64,000 nucleotides of DNA from Xanthomonas sp. CFBP 8443 (lineage in GTDB: Bacteria > Pseudomonadota > Gammaproteobacteria > Xanthomonadales > Xanthomonadaceae). Positions 8,465-17,146 of the stretch are shown piece by piece. The notes beneath the pieces are model-generated. The model was given only the letters and a program-made list of their open reading frames with translations, ran no database searches and had not been told where the DNA came from. Location: assembly GCF_025666195.1 (NCBI RefSeq), contig NZ_CP102592.1:496001-560000 (forward strand), read 5' to 3'. The stretch's first letter is position 1. Each line of letters opens with the position of its first letter. The translations under genes were made by a program, and so were the position numbers.

Positions 8465-10615
8465 ATGTCCGTTTTCCATCTTCGCGGCGCTGCCGTGCGC
8501 CTGAGCGTGTTGTCGGTCGGCCTGTCCATCGCGCTGTCGGCCGCGGCGCAGCCGGACGCCGGCGCCGATCCGACCACGCTGGACGCGATCAACGTCAAGG
8601 CCGAACGCGAACGGTCGTACACGGTCGAGCAGACCGCGGCGGCGACGCGCCTGTCGCTGACGCCGCAGCAGACGCCGCAGTCGATCAGCGTGGTCACTGC
8701 GCAGCGGATCGAAGACCAGCACCTGACCTCGGTACGCGATGTGCTCGACAACGTCACCGGCGTGTCGTCCAACGCCTACGACACCGAGCGCGTGCTGTTC
8801 TATGCGCGCGGATTTCCGGTGGAGAACATGGCCTACGACGGCGTGCCGGTGGCGCCCGGGCTGAATTCCGGATCGGCCGACGCCAGCCTGGACACCGCCA
8901 TCTATGAGCGCATCGAAGTGTTGCGCGGGGCCAGCGGCCTGCTCACCGGTGCGGGCAGCCCGTCGGCGACGATCAACTTCGTGCGCAAGCGCGCCGACAG
9001 CCGCACGCTGCAGGCCGAGACATCGTTGAGCGCGGGGTCGTGGGACACCTGGCGCGGCACCGCCGATGTCGCCGCGCCGCTGGCGGCCGACGGCAGCGTG
9101 CGCGGCCGCGTGGTCGGCGCCTACGAGCAGGGCGATTCCTACCTGGACCGCTACAGCAAGGAGAAGACCGTGCTGTACGGCGTGGTCGATGCCGACCTCG
9201 GCGCCGCCACCACGTTGAGCGTGGGCTACGACTACCAGAAGAACCGGCCGCAGGGCGTGACCTGGGGCACCTACCCGGTGTTCTACGACGATGGCAGTTT
9301 CCTGGAATGGCCGCGCGGTTTCAGCAGCGCCGCGGACTGGACCTTCTGGAACACCACCACCGCCACCGCCTTCGCCGATCTCAAGCACACGTTCGGCAAT
9401 GGTTGGTTGCTGCGCGCGCTGGCCAGCCACCGCGCCACCGACGGCGACATGGCGCTGTTCTACGTCTACGGGTTCCCGAACCGCGTCAGCGGCGAGACCG
9501 TGGAGCCGTCCGCCTACCGCAGCCGCGACCGCGGCCTGCAGAACATGGTGGACGTGTACGCATCCGGGCCGTTCCGCGCGTGGGGCCGCGAGCACGAGCT
9601 GGTGCTGGGCCTGAGCGGTTCGCGCTACAGCAAGCGCTCATGGGTGAACGCCACCGAGGCGCTGGCGCCGGTCGGCGATTTCCTGCAGTGGGACGGCCGC
9701 TATCCGTTTCCGCAGTTCGCCGCCGATGCCGACAAGGCCACCGACATCCGCACCGACCAGCAGGGCGCCTACGCCGCCGCGCGCCTGTCGCTGGCCGAGC
9801 CATTGACGCTGATCGTCGGCGCCCGCTACAGCCGCTGGAAGAACGACACCGACGACCTCTACAGCGGCGTGTTCCGCCACGACCACCGCAAGACCGTGCC
9901 CTATGCCGGGCTGGTCTATGCGATCACCCCGGTGTATTCGGCGTTCGTCAGCTACACCGAGATCTTCGATCCGCAGGACAACCGGCGCCGCGACGGCAGC
10001 TTCCTCGATCCGGTACTCGGCAGCAGCCGCGAGATCGGGATCAAGGGCCGCCATTTCGACGGCCGCCTCAACACCGCGCTGGTGCTGTTCGACACCCGCC
10101 AGGACAACGTGGCCGAGGCCGAGGTCGGGCAGACCCTGCCCGACGGCCTGACCCAGGCCTTCGTGGCGGTGGACGGCACGCGCTCGCGCGGCTTCGAGCT
10201 GGAAGCGTCGGGCGAACTGAGCGAAGGCTGGAGCGCGTCGTTCGGTTGGTCGCATTTCGAACTGGAAGGCCCGGACGGCGCCGACCTGCGCACCGCGCTG
10301 CCGCGCACGCTGGTGCGCGTGTTCACCACCTATCGGCTGCCCGGCGCATGGAACCGGCTCACCGTGGGCGGCGGCGCCAACTGGCAGTCCGCCAGCCACG
10401 CCGCGGTGGACGGCCCCGACGGCCCGCAGCGTGTGGACCAGGCCTCGGTGACCCTGCTCGGTGCGATGGCACGCTACGACGTCAACGCGCAGGCGTCGCT
10501 GCAGCTCAACGCGAGCAACCTGCTGGATCGCAAGTACTTCGTGCTGGACGAGTACAGCAACCTGTACTACGCCGCCGGGCGCAGCGCGACGCTGAGCTTC
10601 AGCTACAGGTTCTGA
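8465..10615 (+). CDS. TonB-dependent siderophore receptor (FhuE-like)
   Basis: A 716-residue outer-membrane ferric siderophore receptor. It has a signal peptide (residues 1-28), a plug domain with 'TPQQTPQSISVVTAQRIED', 'VLFYARGFPVENMAYDGVP' and 'YERIEVLRGASGLLTGAGSPSA', and a barrel ending 'SATLSFSYRF'. The plug resembles FhuE, the coprogen/ferric-rhodotorulate receptor, more than the receptor at 2405-4495. Motifs such as 'QGVTWGTYPVFYDDG' in the first extracellular loops are typical of this subgroup. The ATG at 8465 begins the signal peptide. No Fur box as clear as that of the other receptor was found upstream. The actual ligand is inferred only by family. Confidence 0.92.
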   Translation: MSVFHLRGAAVRLSVLSVGLSIALSAAAQPDAGADPTTLDAINVKAERERSYTVEQTAAATRLSLTPQQTPQSISVVTAQRIEDQHLTSVRDVLDNVTGVSSNAYDTERVLFYARGFPVENMAYDGVPVAPGLNSGSADASLDTAIYERIEVLRGASGLLTGAGSPSATINFVRKRADSRTLQAETSLSAGSWDTWRGTADVAAPLAADGSVRGRVVGAYEQGDSYLDRYSKEKTVLYGVVDADLGAATTLSVGYDYQKNRPQGVTWGTYPVFYDDGSFLEWPRGFSSAADWTFWNTTTATAFADLKHTFGNGWLLRALASHRATDGDMALFYVYGFPNRVSGETVEPSAYRSRDRGLQNMVDVYASGPFRAWGREHELVLGLSGSRYSKRSWVNATEALAPVGDFLQWDGRYPFPQFAADADKATDIRTDQQGAYAAARLSLAEPLTLIVGARYSRWKNDTDDLYSGVFRHDHRKTVPYAGLVYAITPVYSAFVSYTEIFDPQDNRRRDGSFLDPVLGSSREIGIKGRHFDGRLNTALVLFDTRQDNVAEAEVGQTLPDGLTQAFVAVDGTRSRGFELEASGELSEGWSASFGWSHFELEGPDGADLRTALPRTLVRVFTTYRLPGAWNRLTVGGGANWQSASHAAVDGPDGPQRVDQASVTLLGAMARYDVNAQASLQLNASNLLDRKYFVLDEYSNLYYAAGRSATLSFSYRF

Positions 10616-10720
10616 GCCGCCGCCGCGCTGCGTCGTCGTCGCAGCGCGGCATGCAGCGGCATGCGCGAACCGCATGCCGCGGTGGCGGCGCAGCGGTCGT
10701 CGCGCGTCGTCGCTTGCGCC

Positions 10721-11077
10721 TTATTTCTTCAATTCCAGCACCGGCACGAAGCCGCCGTAGATCATGCGCTTGCCGTCGAACGGCATCGGGTTGACCGCCG
10801 GATCCATGCGGGGGTCCTCCATCATCTTCTTCATGCCGGCGTCGCGGGTGGCTTTGTCCGGCCACTCGATCCACGAGAACACCACCGTCTCGTCGTCCTT
10901 GGCCTCCACTGCGCGGAAGAAGTCGGTCTGCTGGCCGTGCGGCACATCGTCGCCCCAGCATTCGAGTACGCGCAGCGCGCCGTGCTCGATGAACACCGAA
11001 TCGACGCGGGCGTGTTCCAGGAACTTCTCCTTGTTGGCGGTGGGCACCGCCAGTACGAAACCATCGACATACGACAT
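10721..11077 (-). CDS. DUF1428 family protein
   Basis: A 118-residue protein matching the DUF1428 family (YbaA-like, dimeric alpha/beta barrel fold). Family patterns are visible: MSYVDGFVLAVP at the N-terminus, ALRVLECWGDDVP in the middle, VVFSWIEWPDK, and the C-terminal MPFDGKRMIYGGFVPV. Length is normal for the family. Start at 11077 is backed by GGAGGTTCC immediately upstream. The function is unknown; proteins with this fold often act as small monooxygenases or stress proteins. Convergent with the siderophore receptor gene and not in an operon. Confidence 0.9.
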   Translation of the reverse strand: MSYVDGFVLAVPTANKEKFLEHARVDSVFIEHGALRVLECWGDDVPHGQQTDFFRAVEAKDDETVVFSWIEWPDKATRDAGMKKMMEDPRMDPAVNPMPFDGKRMIYGGFVPVLELKK

Positions 11078-11266
11078 GGAACCTCCGGGGTTCGGCGCGC
11101 CGGAATGGGCGCCTTGCTGGATACGACGTGCGAGAGGGCGGGAAATCGACAAGCGATGCCGCGGTGGCGATGGTGTCTGCCGCGGCACTGGGTCCGTATG
11201 AACCCGTTCGATACGCGCCGCAGCGAACGCGCCTGCCAGCGTCGCCTCTGCGGCGGATGCAGCGCG

Positions 11267-11812
11267 TCAGCCCTGGCGGGCGCTATCCGGACAGGAGGCG
11301 GCCTGCTTCAGCGAGTAGGACTGCAGGATCCAGCGATGGTCCTGGCTGTCGTCGATGACGTAGTTCCACGTTTGCAGCTGGCCCTGCGCGCACGACGCGA
11401 TGCCGATGGTGTCGCCGGGCATGCCGGTCGCAGGCAGGGGGACGGGCTGCGGGATCGGGCCGGTCGTCATCGGTTTGGTCGTGCTGTAGGCCAGGGTGAT
11501 GGTGCCGAGCCGCTCGGGATCGCCCTTGGGCTTGCCGTCCATGGCGGTCAGGTGCTGTGCCAGCCAGTCGTGGATCTGGCGCCATTGCGGCGTTCCCGGC
11601 GCATGGCGGGTCCTGGTCGCGATCTGCAGCGTGTCCTGCGGGGTGTCGGCATTGCCGGCCGGCGCGATCAGCGGCAGCGCCGCCAGGATCAGCGCGCCCG
11701 CCGACAGCGTGTGCTTCCAGCGTGGGAGCGGCGGCTGCTTGCGCTGGGACTGCACGTCCTCCGATCCCGGGTGCAGGCCCCGCCCGCGCCACGTTCCACT
11801 GTTCGCTCGCAT
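11267..11812 (-). CDS. membrane-anchored hypothetical protein
   Basis: A 181-residue protein. A basic, Gly/Arg-rich N-terminus (1-30) is followed by one hydrophobic segment at about residues 36-53 ('LSAGALILAALPLIAPAG'), which may be a signal anchor or a late signal peptide. The remainder is a soluble domain with 'QWRQIHDWLAQHLTAMDGKPKGD' and 'TWNYVIDDSQDHRWILQSYSL', and two cysteines. The ATG at 11812 has AAGGAG 8 bases upstream. I do not recognise the family. It lies between DUF1428 and a small - strand gene. Confidence 0.6.
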   Translation of the reverse strand: MRANSGTWRGRGLHPGSEDVQSQRKQPPLPRWKHTLSAGALILAALPLIAPAGNADTPQDTLQIATRTRHAPGTPQWRQIHDWLAQHLTAMDGKPKGDPERLGTITLAYSTTKPMTTGPIPQPVPLPATGMPGDTIGIASCAQGQLQTWNYVIDDSQDHRWILQSYSLKQAASCPDSARQG

Positions 11813-11956
11813 CCGTCCTGCTCCTTGCTCGCTGCTGGCCGATCGAAAAATACCACTGCCCATGGCGGTTGGCATCCTGCCGCTGGCCGCCCGACGCGGG
11901 ATGGCGGCGCTTTGTCTACGCTGCCGCGCAGCATGCGGGCGGCGGCGCGACGCTGC

Positions 11957-12154
11957 TCACTTGGCGGCGGCGAGCGAGGCCTGCAGGGCGGTGGCCAGGG
12001 CGGCGTCGCCGCTGACCAACTCGCTCCAGCGTAACGCCAGGCCCTTGCGACGGCCTTTTTCGGTGAGTTTCAGGCCGTCCGGGTCGATGGTCAGCGTATA
12101 GGTCGTGCCGTCGATCTCCAGTTCCCGGCGCAACGGTTTGTCCAGTGGGGTCAT
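11957..12154 (-). CDS. small hypothetical protein
   Basis: A 65-residue protein with the pattern 'ELEIDGTTYTLTIDPDGLKLTEKGRRKGLALRWSEL', a compact beta-rich domain ending in an alanine-rich helix. Start at 12154 is preceded by a GGGAGCG ribosome-site-like run. Similar short proteins are found in Xanthomonas genomes, without known function. It is divergent from xthA, 76 bases away, so the two may share a promoter region. Confidence 0.65.
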   Translation of the reverse strand: MTPLDKPLRRELEIDGTTYTLTIDPDGLKLTEKGRRKGLALRWSELVSGDAALATALQASLAAAK

Positions 12155-12230
12155 GCGGCGCTCCCGGTTTTCACGATGCGCCGAGCCTAGCTTGGGCAAG
12201 GTGATGGCCGGTTCTGCAATGGCGCACGCG

Positions 12231-13433
12231 ATGAAGACGCTCAAGATCGCCACCTACAACGTCAACGGCATCCGCAGCCGCCTGCCGCAGTTGCTGGAGT
12301 GGCTGCGGCGCGAGGCGCCGGACATCGTCGGGCTGCAGGAGCTCAAGAGCGTGGATGCGGGCTTCCCGATCGACGAGATCCATGCCGCCGGCTACGGCGC
12401 ACTGTGGCTGGGGCAATCGGCATGGAACGGGGTGGCGATCCTGGCCAAGGGCAGCGATCCGGTGGAAAGCCGGCGCGGCCTGCCGGGAGATGCGCGCGAT
12501 ACGCAGAGCCGCTACCTGGAGGCGATGGCGCATGGGGTGCTGGTCGGCTGCCTGTACCTGCCCAACGGCAATCCGCGTCCGGGGCCGAAGTTCGACTACA
12601 AACTGGACTGGTTCGCGCGGCTGCAGCGGCATGCGCAGCAACTGGTCGCGCTGCCGCATCCGGTGGCCTTGATCGGCGATTTCAACGTGGTGCCGACCGA
12701 CGAGGACATCTACGATCCCAAGTCGTGGCGGCGCGACGCGCTGCTGCAGCCGGAGAGCCGCCAGGCCTATGCGGAACTGCTCGCGCAGGGCTGGACCGAC
12801 AGTCTGCGCAAGGTGCATGGCGATGCGCGGATCTACACGTTCTGGGACTATTTCCGCCAGCACTGGCAACGCAACGCTGGGCTGCGTATCGATCACCTGC
12901 TGCTGAATCCGCCGCTGGCCGCGCGCCTGCGCGACGCCGGCGTGGACCGCTGGGTACGCGACCTGCCGCATGCCAGCGATCATGCGCCGACCTGGGTCAC
13001 GCTGAAGGCGCTGGCGCAGCGCGACGACGCTGTCACGCCGGGCGCCGATGCGACAAGCCGCTCGGCGAAAACCGGCAGGATCGCGAAGGCCGTGGAGGCC
13101 GCGAAGTCGGACGAGTCAACGCAGGCCGACAAGCCAACGCGGTCTGCGAAAGCGAGGAAAACGGCCGAACCGAGCGCATCGAGCAAGCCGACGAAAACGG
13201 CCAGCGCGACCAGGGCAGGTGGAGCTGCCGAGTCGACCAAGACAACCCGGGCGACCAAGGCGACCAAGGCGACCAAACCGACAAAACCGACAAAACCGAC
13301 AAAACCGACAAAACCGCCCAAGCCAGCGCCGTCGCCCAGGCCCGCCAACGCCGTCAAGCCCGCTGCACCGACCAGGGCGGCGAAGAAACCGGCCAAGGCC
13401 GCCAAGCGAACCAGGCCGGCCAAGCCTTCCTGA
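12231..13433 (+). CDS. xthA: exodeoxyribonuclease III with long basic C-terminal tail
   Basis: A 400-residue protein. Residues 1-260 are a complete exonuclease III / AP endonuclease domain: IATYNVNGI (N-terminal metal site), LQELK with the metal-binding Glu37, 'IGDFNVVP' with the catalytic Asp/Asn pair, and the C-terminal SDHAP motif with the catalytic Asp-His. The enzyme cleaves abasic sites and degrades 3' ends in base excision repair. Residues 261-400 are an extra Lys/Thr/Ala/Pro-rich tail containing a 9-nt tandem repeat; the family normally ends near residue 265. The start at 12231 matches the family N-terminus; in-frame ATGs at 12204 and 12219 are possible. The tail resembles histone-H1-like DNA-binding tails. 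Confidence 0.92.
   Translation: MKTLKIATYNVNGIRSRLPQLLEWLRREAPDIVGLQELKSVDAGFPIDEIHAAGYGALWLGQSAWNGVAILAKGSDPVESRRGLPGDARDTQSRYLEAMAHGVLVGCLYLPNGNPRPGPKFDYKLDWFARLQRHAQQLVALPHPVALIGDFNVVPTDEDIYDPKSWRRDALLQPESRQAYAELLAQGWTDSLRKVHGDARIYTFWDYFRQHWQRNAGLRIDHLLLNPPLAARLRDAGVDRWVRDLPHASDHAPTWVTLKALAQRDDAVTPGADATSRSAKTGRIAKAVEAAKSDESTQADKPTRSAKARKTAEPSASSKPTKTASATRAGGAAESTKTTRATKATKATKPTKPTKPTKPTKPPKPAPSPRPANAVKPAAPTRAAKKPAKAAKRTRPAKPS
13251..13313 (+). repeat. 9-nt minisatellite inside xthA
   Basis: Seven consecutive 9-base units run from 13251 to 13313: three of the GCGACCAAG/A type and four of CCGACAAAA. Each encodes Ala-Thr-Lys or Pro-Thr-Lys. Because the unit is a multiple of three, copy-number change would lengthen or shorten the tail without breaking the frame. 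Confidence 0.9.
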
Positions 13434-13580
13434 CCCGCATTGCATGCGCGTGCGCAAATCGGCATCGCATGGCGGGCGCGCCGCAGTCGTGCCTATACTC
13501 GAGCGTCGCCGCCGCGCGCTGTGCGCCGCGTGCGCCAGGTTGTCCCGGATGTCCCTACGCCAGCTGCCGGAGTCGCCATC

Positions 13581-14045
13581 ATGAGCCTGCTCGTCGTCGC
13601 GCTGTTGATCGGGATCGTCGCGGGCCTGCGCGCCATGACCGCGCCGGCGGTGGTCAGTTGGGCCGCCAGCCTGGGCGTGCTGCCGCTGGTCGGGACGCCG
13701 CTGGCGTTCCTGGGGTGGCGCTTCACACCGTGGATCGTGTCGCTGCTGGCCATCGGCGAACTCGTCACCGATCAGTTGCCGGGCACGCCCAGCCGCAAGG
13801 TGCCGGTGCAGTTCGGCACGCGCATCGCGATGGGCGCGCTGTGCGGCGCGGCGGTGGGCATGGCGGGCGGGTTGTGGGTGGCGGCGATGGTCGCCGGCGC
13901 GCTGGGCGCGGTGCTCGGCACGCTCGGCGGTGCGGCGGCGCGCGCGGCGATGGCGCGACGCTTCGGTCGCGACCTGCCGGCCGCGCTGCTCGAGGATGCG
14001 GCGGCGATCGCGCTGGGCGTGCTGGCGATGGCGCTGCTGCGATGA
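13581..14045 (+). CDS. DUF4126-type membrane protein
   Basis: A 154-residue integral membrane protein with about four hydrophobic spans (residues 2-20, 24-48, 85-112, 140-153). The N-terminal 'GIVAGLRAMTAPAVVSWAA' and 'IGELVTDQLPGTPSRK' are typical of DUF4126-like proteins, often found as small membrane companions of other genes. Its TGA overlaps the ATG of the next gene by 4 bases (ATGA at 14042), so the two are almost certainly co-translated. The function is unknown; partnership with a flavin oxidoreductase suggests a membrane or redox role, which is inference. Confidence 0.8.
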   Translation: MSLLVVALLIGIVAGLRAMTAPAVVSWAASLGVLPLVGTPLAFLGWRFTPWIVSLLAIGELVTDQLPGTPSRKVPVQFGTRIAMGALCGAAVGMAGGLWVAAMVAGALGAVLGTLGGAAARAAMARRFGRDLPAALLEDAAAIALGVLAMALLR

Positions 14046-15430
14046 GCCGCGCGTTCGACGCGATCGTGGTCGGCGCCGGCCAGGCCGGTCCGTCGCTGGC
14101 GGCGCGCCTGGTCGCGGCCGGCATGCAGGTGGCGCTGGTCGAGCGGCAGCTGGTCGGCGGGACCTGCGTCAACACCGGCTGCATGCCGACCAAGACCCTG
14201 GTCGCCAGCGCACGCGTGGCGCACCTGGCGCGGCGCGCGGCCGACTACGGCGTGCAGCTGCAGGGCGACGTCGGCATCGACATCGCGCGGGTGATGGCGC
14301 GCGCGCATGCGGTGACGCACAGCGCGCGCGACAATCTGGAGCAGTGGCTGGGCGGCATGCATGGGCTGACCCTGTTGCGCGGCCATGCCCGCTTCGAGGC
14401 GCCGCAGCGGCTGCGCGTGGGCGAGGAGTCCATCACCGCGCCGAAGATCTTCCTCAACGTCGGCGGCCGCGCGCACGTGCCGGCGCTGCCCGGCGTGGAA
14501 CGGATCGCCTACCTGACCAACACCTCGATCCTGCAGTTGCAGGAGGTGCCGCGGCACCTGGCGGTGATCGGTGGCAGCTACATCGGCCTGGAATTCGCGC
14601 AGATCTTCCGCCGCCTCGGCGCGCAGGTGACCGTGGTCGAGCAACAGCCGCGGCTGATCGCGCGCGAGGACGAGGACGTGTCCGCCTGCATCCGCACGGT
14701 GCTGGAAGGCGAGGGCGTGGCGGTGCGGACCGGCGCGCAGTGCATCGCGTTCGCGCCGCATGCGCAGGGCGTGGCGGTGCAGGTGGATTGCCACGAGGGC
14801 GCGCCGGAAGTGGTCGCCAGCCATGTGCTGCTGGCGATGGGGCGGCAGCCCAATACCGACGACCTGGGCCTGGACCGCGCCGGCATCACCACCGACGCGC
14901 GCGGCTACATCCAGGTGGACGAGCAACTGGCGACCAGCGCCGCCGGCGTGTGGGCGCTGGGCGACTGCAACGGCCGCGGCGCGTTCACCCACACCGCCTA
15001 CAACGACTACGAGATCGTCGCCGCCAACCTGCTCGACGGCGGCCAACGCCGCGTCTCGCAGCGCGTGCCCGGCTATGCGCTGTACACCGATCCGCCGCTG
15101 GGCCGGGTCGGCATGACCGAGGCGCAGGCGCGCGCCAGCGGCCGCCCGCTGCTGTTCGCCAAGCGGCCGATGACCCAGGTCGGGCGCGCGCGCGAGAACG
15201 GCGAGACCGCCGGCTTCATGAAACTGGTGGCCGACGCGCAGACCCACCGCATCCTCGGCGCGGCGATCCTCGGCATCAACGGCGACGAGGCCATCCATGG
15301 CGTGCTCGACCTGATCAATGCCGAGCAGCCGTTCGAGACGCTGCAATGGGCGGTGCCGATCCATCCGACCGTGTCGGAACTGTGGCCGAGCGTGGTCGGC
15401 GCGCTGCGGGCAGAGGCTGAGGGCGGCTAG
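14042..15430 (+). CDS. FAD-dependent pyridine nucleotide-disulfide oxidoreductase (mercuric-reductase-like)
   Basis: A 462-residue class I flavoprotein disulfide reductase. Visible: FAD-binding GAGQAGPSLA at residues 11-20, the redox-active disulfide GGTCVNTGCMPTKT with Cys42 and Cys47, an NAD(P)-binding 'VIGGSYIGLEFAQ', the second FAD motif 'GVWALGDCNGRGAFTH', and a C-terminal dimerisation domain with 'HPTVSELWP'. The usual catalytic His-Glu pair of lipoamide and glutathione reductases is represented by HPTVSE. The MerA-specific C-terminal vicinal cysteines and the N-terminal metal-binding domain are absent, so mercury reduction is unlikely. Overlaps DUF4126 by 4 bases. The substrate is unknown. 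Confidence 0.88.
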   Translation: MSRAFDAIVVGAGQAGPSLAARLVAAGMQVALVERQLVGGTCVNTGCMPTKTLVASARVAHLARRAADYGVQLQGDVGIDIARVMARAHAVTHSARDNLEQWLGGMHGLTLLRGHARFEAPQRLRVGEESITAPKIFLNVGGRAHVPALPGVERIAYLTNTSILQLQEVPRHLAVIGGSYIGLEFAQIFRRLGAQVTVVEQQPRLIAREDEDVSACIRTVLEGEGVAVRTGAQCIAFAPHAQGVAVQVDCHEGAPEVVASHVLLAMGRQPNTDDLGLDRAGITTDARGYIQVDEQLATSAAGVWALGDCNGRGAFTHTAYNDYEIVAANLLDGGQRRVSQRVPGYALYTDPPLGRVGMTEAQARASGRPLLFAKRPMTQVGRARENGETAGFMKLVADAQTHRILGAAILGINGDEAIHGVLDLINAEQPFETLQWAVPIHPTVSELWPSVVGALRAEAEGG

Positions 15431-15446
15431 CGCCGTCGCGAAAAAA

Positions 15447-15515
15447 TGTAGGAGCGGCTTCAGCCGCGAGCGGCGTTACCGGTAACGCCCGTTCGCGGCT
15501 GAAGCCGCTCCTACA
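15447..15515. repeat. paired REP-like palindrome between convergent genes
   Basis: TGTAGGAGCGGCTTCAGCC is followed by its mirror GGCTGAAGCCGCTCCTACA, separated by a second inner palindrome around GTTACCGGTAAC. The whole 69 bases can fold into one long hairpin. It sits between the convergent oxidoreductase and HDOD genes and could end transcription from both sides. Confidence 0.85.
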
Positions 15516-15559
15516 GTGGAGCCGATCGTCTTCGTTGCCGAAGACGCGGCGAGCAACGT

Positions 15560-16378
15560 CTAGCGCAGCATCTCGGTGAACGCGCGGTCGGCCTCGATCA
15601 CCTCCGGCAGCGCGGCGAACAGCGCGTCCAGGTCCACGTCGTCCAGCAGCGGGCCGCTGACCGCCTGCCGCGCCTCCGGGGTCGCGCCGCCGAGGCGCTC
15701 CAGCGCATCGGCGACCAGCGCCGCCTGCGCCACCACGCGCGGCATCGGTTCGCCTTCCGGCGCCTGCAGCGGCCGTGCCTGGTAGGCGATCGCGGTCTGG
15801 ATCACCTGCGGCAGGTGCCAGCGGCGCGCCAGCTCGGCGCCCACTTCCGGATAGCCGAAGCCCAACTGCACGGTCTCGTCGGCGGCGCGGCCGCTGGAGG
15901 AGGCGTCGGGATGCAGCTGCGCGGCATAGTCCGGCGCGCCGGTCTGGATCAGCAGCTCGCCGATGTTGTGCATCATCCCGCAGGTGAACGCGGTTTCCGT
16001 GTCCAGGCCTTTCTGCTTGGCCAGCAGTCGGCAGATACCCGCGACCTCGAAACTGTGCAGCCAGAACGCGCGCAGGTCGAAATGCGCCGGCGCATGGAAC
16101 GCGTCGGTCATCGACGAGGCCAGCACCAGCGTGCGCAAGGTGTTGAAGCCCAGGCGCAGCGCCGCGTCCTCGACGCTGGTCGACTCGCGCGCGCCGCGGA
16201 AGCGCGCCGAGTTGGCCAGGCGCAGCACCTTGGCCGCGATCACCGGGTCGCGCTCGATGCTGCGCGCCACGCTGTCCAGGCTGGTGGTGGGATTGTCGAA
16301 TTGCAGGATCAGCTCCTGCGCCACCTTGGGGATGGTCGGCAGGGTGTGCAACTGGTCGAACAGCACCTCTAGTTTCAT
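15560..16378 (-). CDS. HDOD domain protein
   Basis: A 272-residue protein made almost entirely of an HDOD domain. Family patterns: 'LPTIPKVAQELILQFDNP' near the N-terminus, 'IERDPVIAAKVLRLANSARF', 'LGFNTLRTLVLASS', 'FWLHSFEVAGICRLLA' and 'TCGMMHNIGELLI'. HDOD proteins resemble HD-GYP phosphodiesterases but lack the GYP catalytic set; they act as signalling or scaffold proteins, often together with cyclic-di-GMP or chemotaxis pathways. No GGDEF or EAL domain is fused here. The start at 16378 fits the family N-terminus. Confidence 0.9.
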   Translation of the reverse strand: MKLEVLFDQLHTLPTIPKVAQELILQFDNPTTSLDSVARSIERDPVIAAKVLRLANSARFRGARESTSVEDAALRLGFNTLRTLVLASSMTDAFHAPAHFDLRAFWLHSFEVAGICRLLAKQKGLDTETAFTCGMMHNIGELLIQTGAPDYAAQLHPDASSSGRAADETVQLGFGYPEVGAELARRWHLPQVIQTAIAYQARPLQAPEGEPMPRVVAQAALVADALERLGGATPEARQAVSGPLLDDVDLDALFAALPEVIEADRAFTEMLR

Positions 16379-17146
16379 GGAGACCTCAACGCGGAACGGG
16401 AAGGGACATCGCCGGCGCAGAGAGGGGGCGGTGCCCGCCATGGATGGCGAATCCCGCGCATCGTAGACCGAATCGCGGCGTGCGGCGTGCACACCACAGG
16501 GTATGGTCCGTCCTGACGATGCCGACTGGACACGCTGCGAGGCGTGTGAACAACGCGCCGCGGCAGCGGTCCTGGCCGCTGCGGACAATCCGCGGCGAAC
16601 CGGGCGCCGCTGGACAGCGCCTCGCTCCGCAACCGCTGCGCAGCGATCTGCGTCGCCGCCGATTGCCGCCGAGCGTGCGATCGCGTGGCCCGCGGCAGAG
16701 ACGACGCTGCGGGCGACCAGGCGACATCGAGATCGGTCGCGACAGGCTTCTCGATGGAAACCGCTGAGACCTGGCGTCGGCCATCGATGCCTGGATTGAA
16801 AGATGCGTGTGTGGACGCGGGCACGCGCAGGACTGCGAGTGTTGGCCGGTCGGCGATTTCCTGCCGCGGCGCGCCTCGCGCGGCCCGTGCTCATTGCTGC
16901 CAGAACGCCGTGGAGGCCGCGAGCGAGAACGCCGGCAGCGCGGATGCGATGCGATCGACGTGGCCAGTCGTCGCGACACGCCGAAGGGCGGTGGCAGCCG
17001 CCTTCGCTGCTGGGCAAGCCTCTGCCCTGACGGCCGGCGGCGGATGTCATCCCGTTGTCACCGAACTGACCCAAACTCGCCGAACTGGGCAGCCGGCCCA
17101 TTGGGCCGCGCGCCTTTCTCATCCGCGCAGGCGGCAGGATCGAACG
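16379..17146. other. long intergenic region without a supported gene
   Basis: A 768-base gap between two divergent genes. Several open frames cross it, but their translations are Arg/Ala-rich and lack any recognisable domain, ribosome site or signal peptide. GC-rich inverted repeats are present (for example around 16560-16600). It may hold promoters for both neighbours, a small RNA or a decayed gene; I see nothing decisive. Confidence 0.5.

Noticed and set aside
14042..15430. Mercuric reductase (merA)
   Set aside because: The C-terminal vicinal cysteine pair and N-terminal heavy-metal domain are absent and no mer genes are nearby.
16379..17146. Gene(s) in the 768-base gap
   Set aside because: Overlapping Arg-rich frames in several registers, no start signal and no domain.
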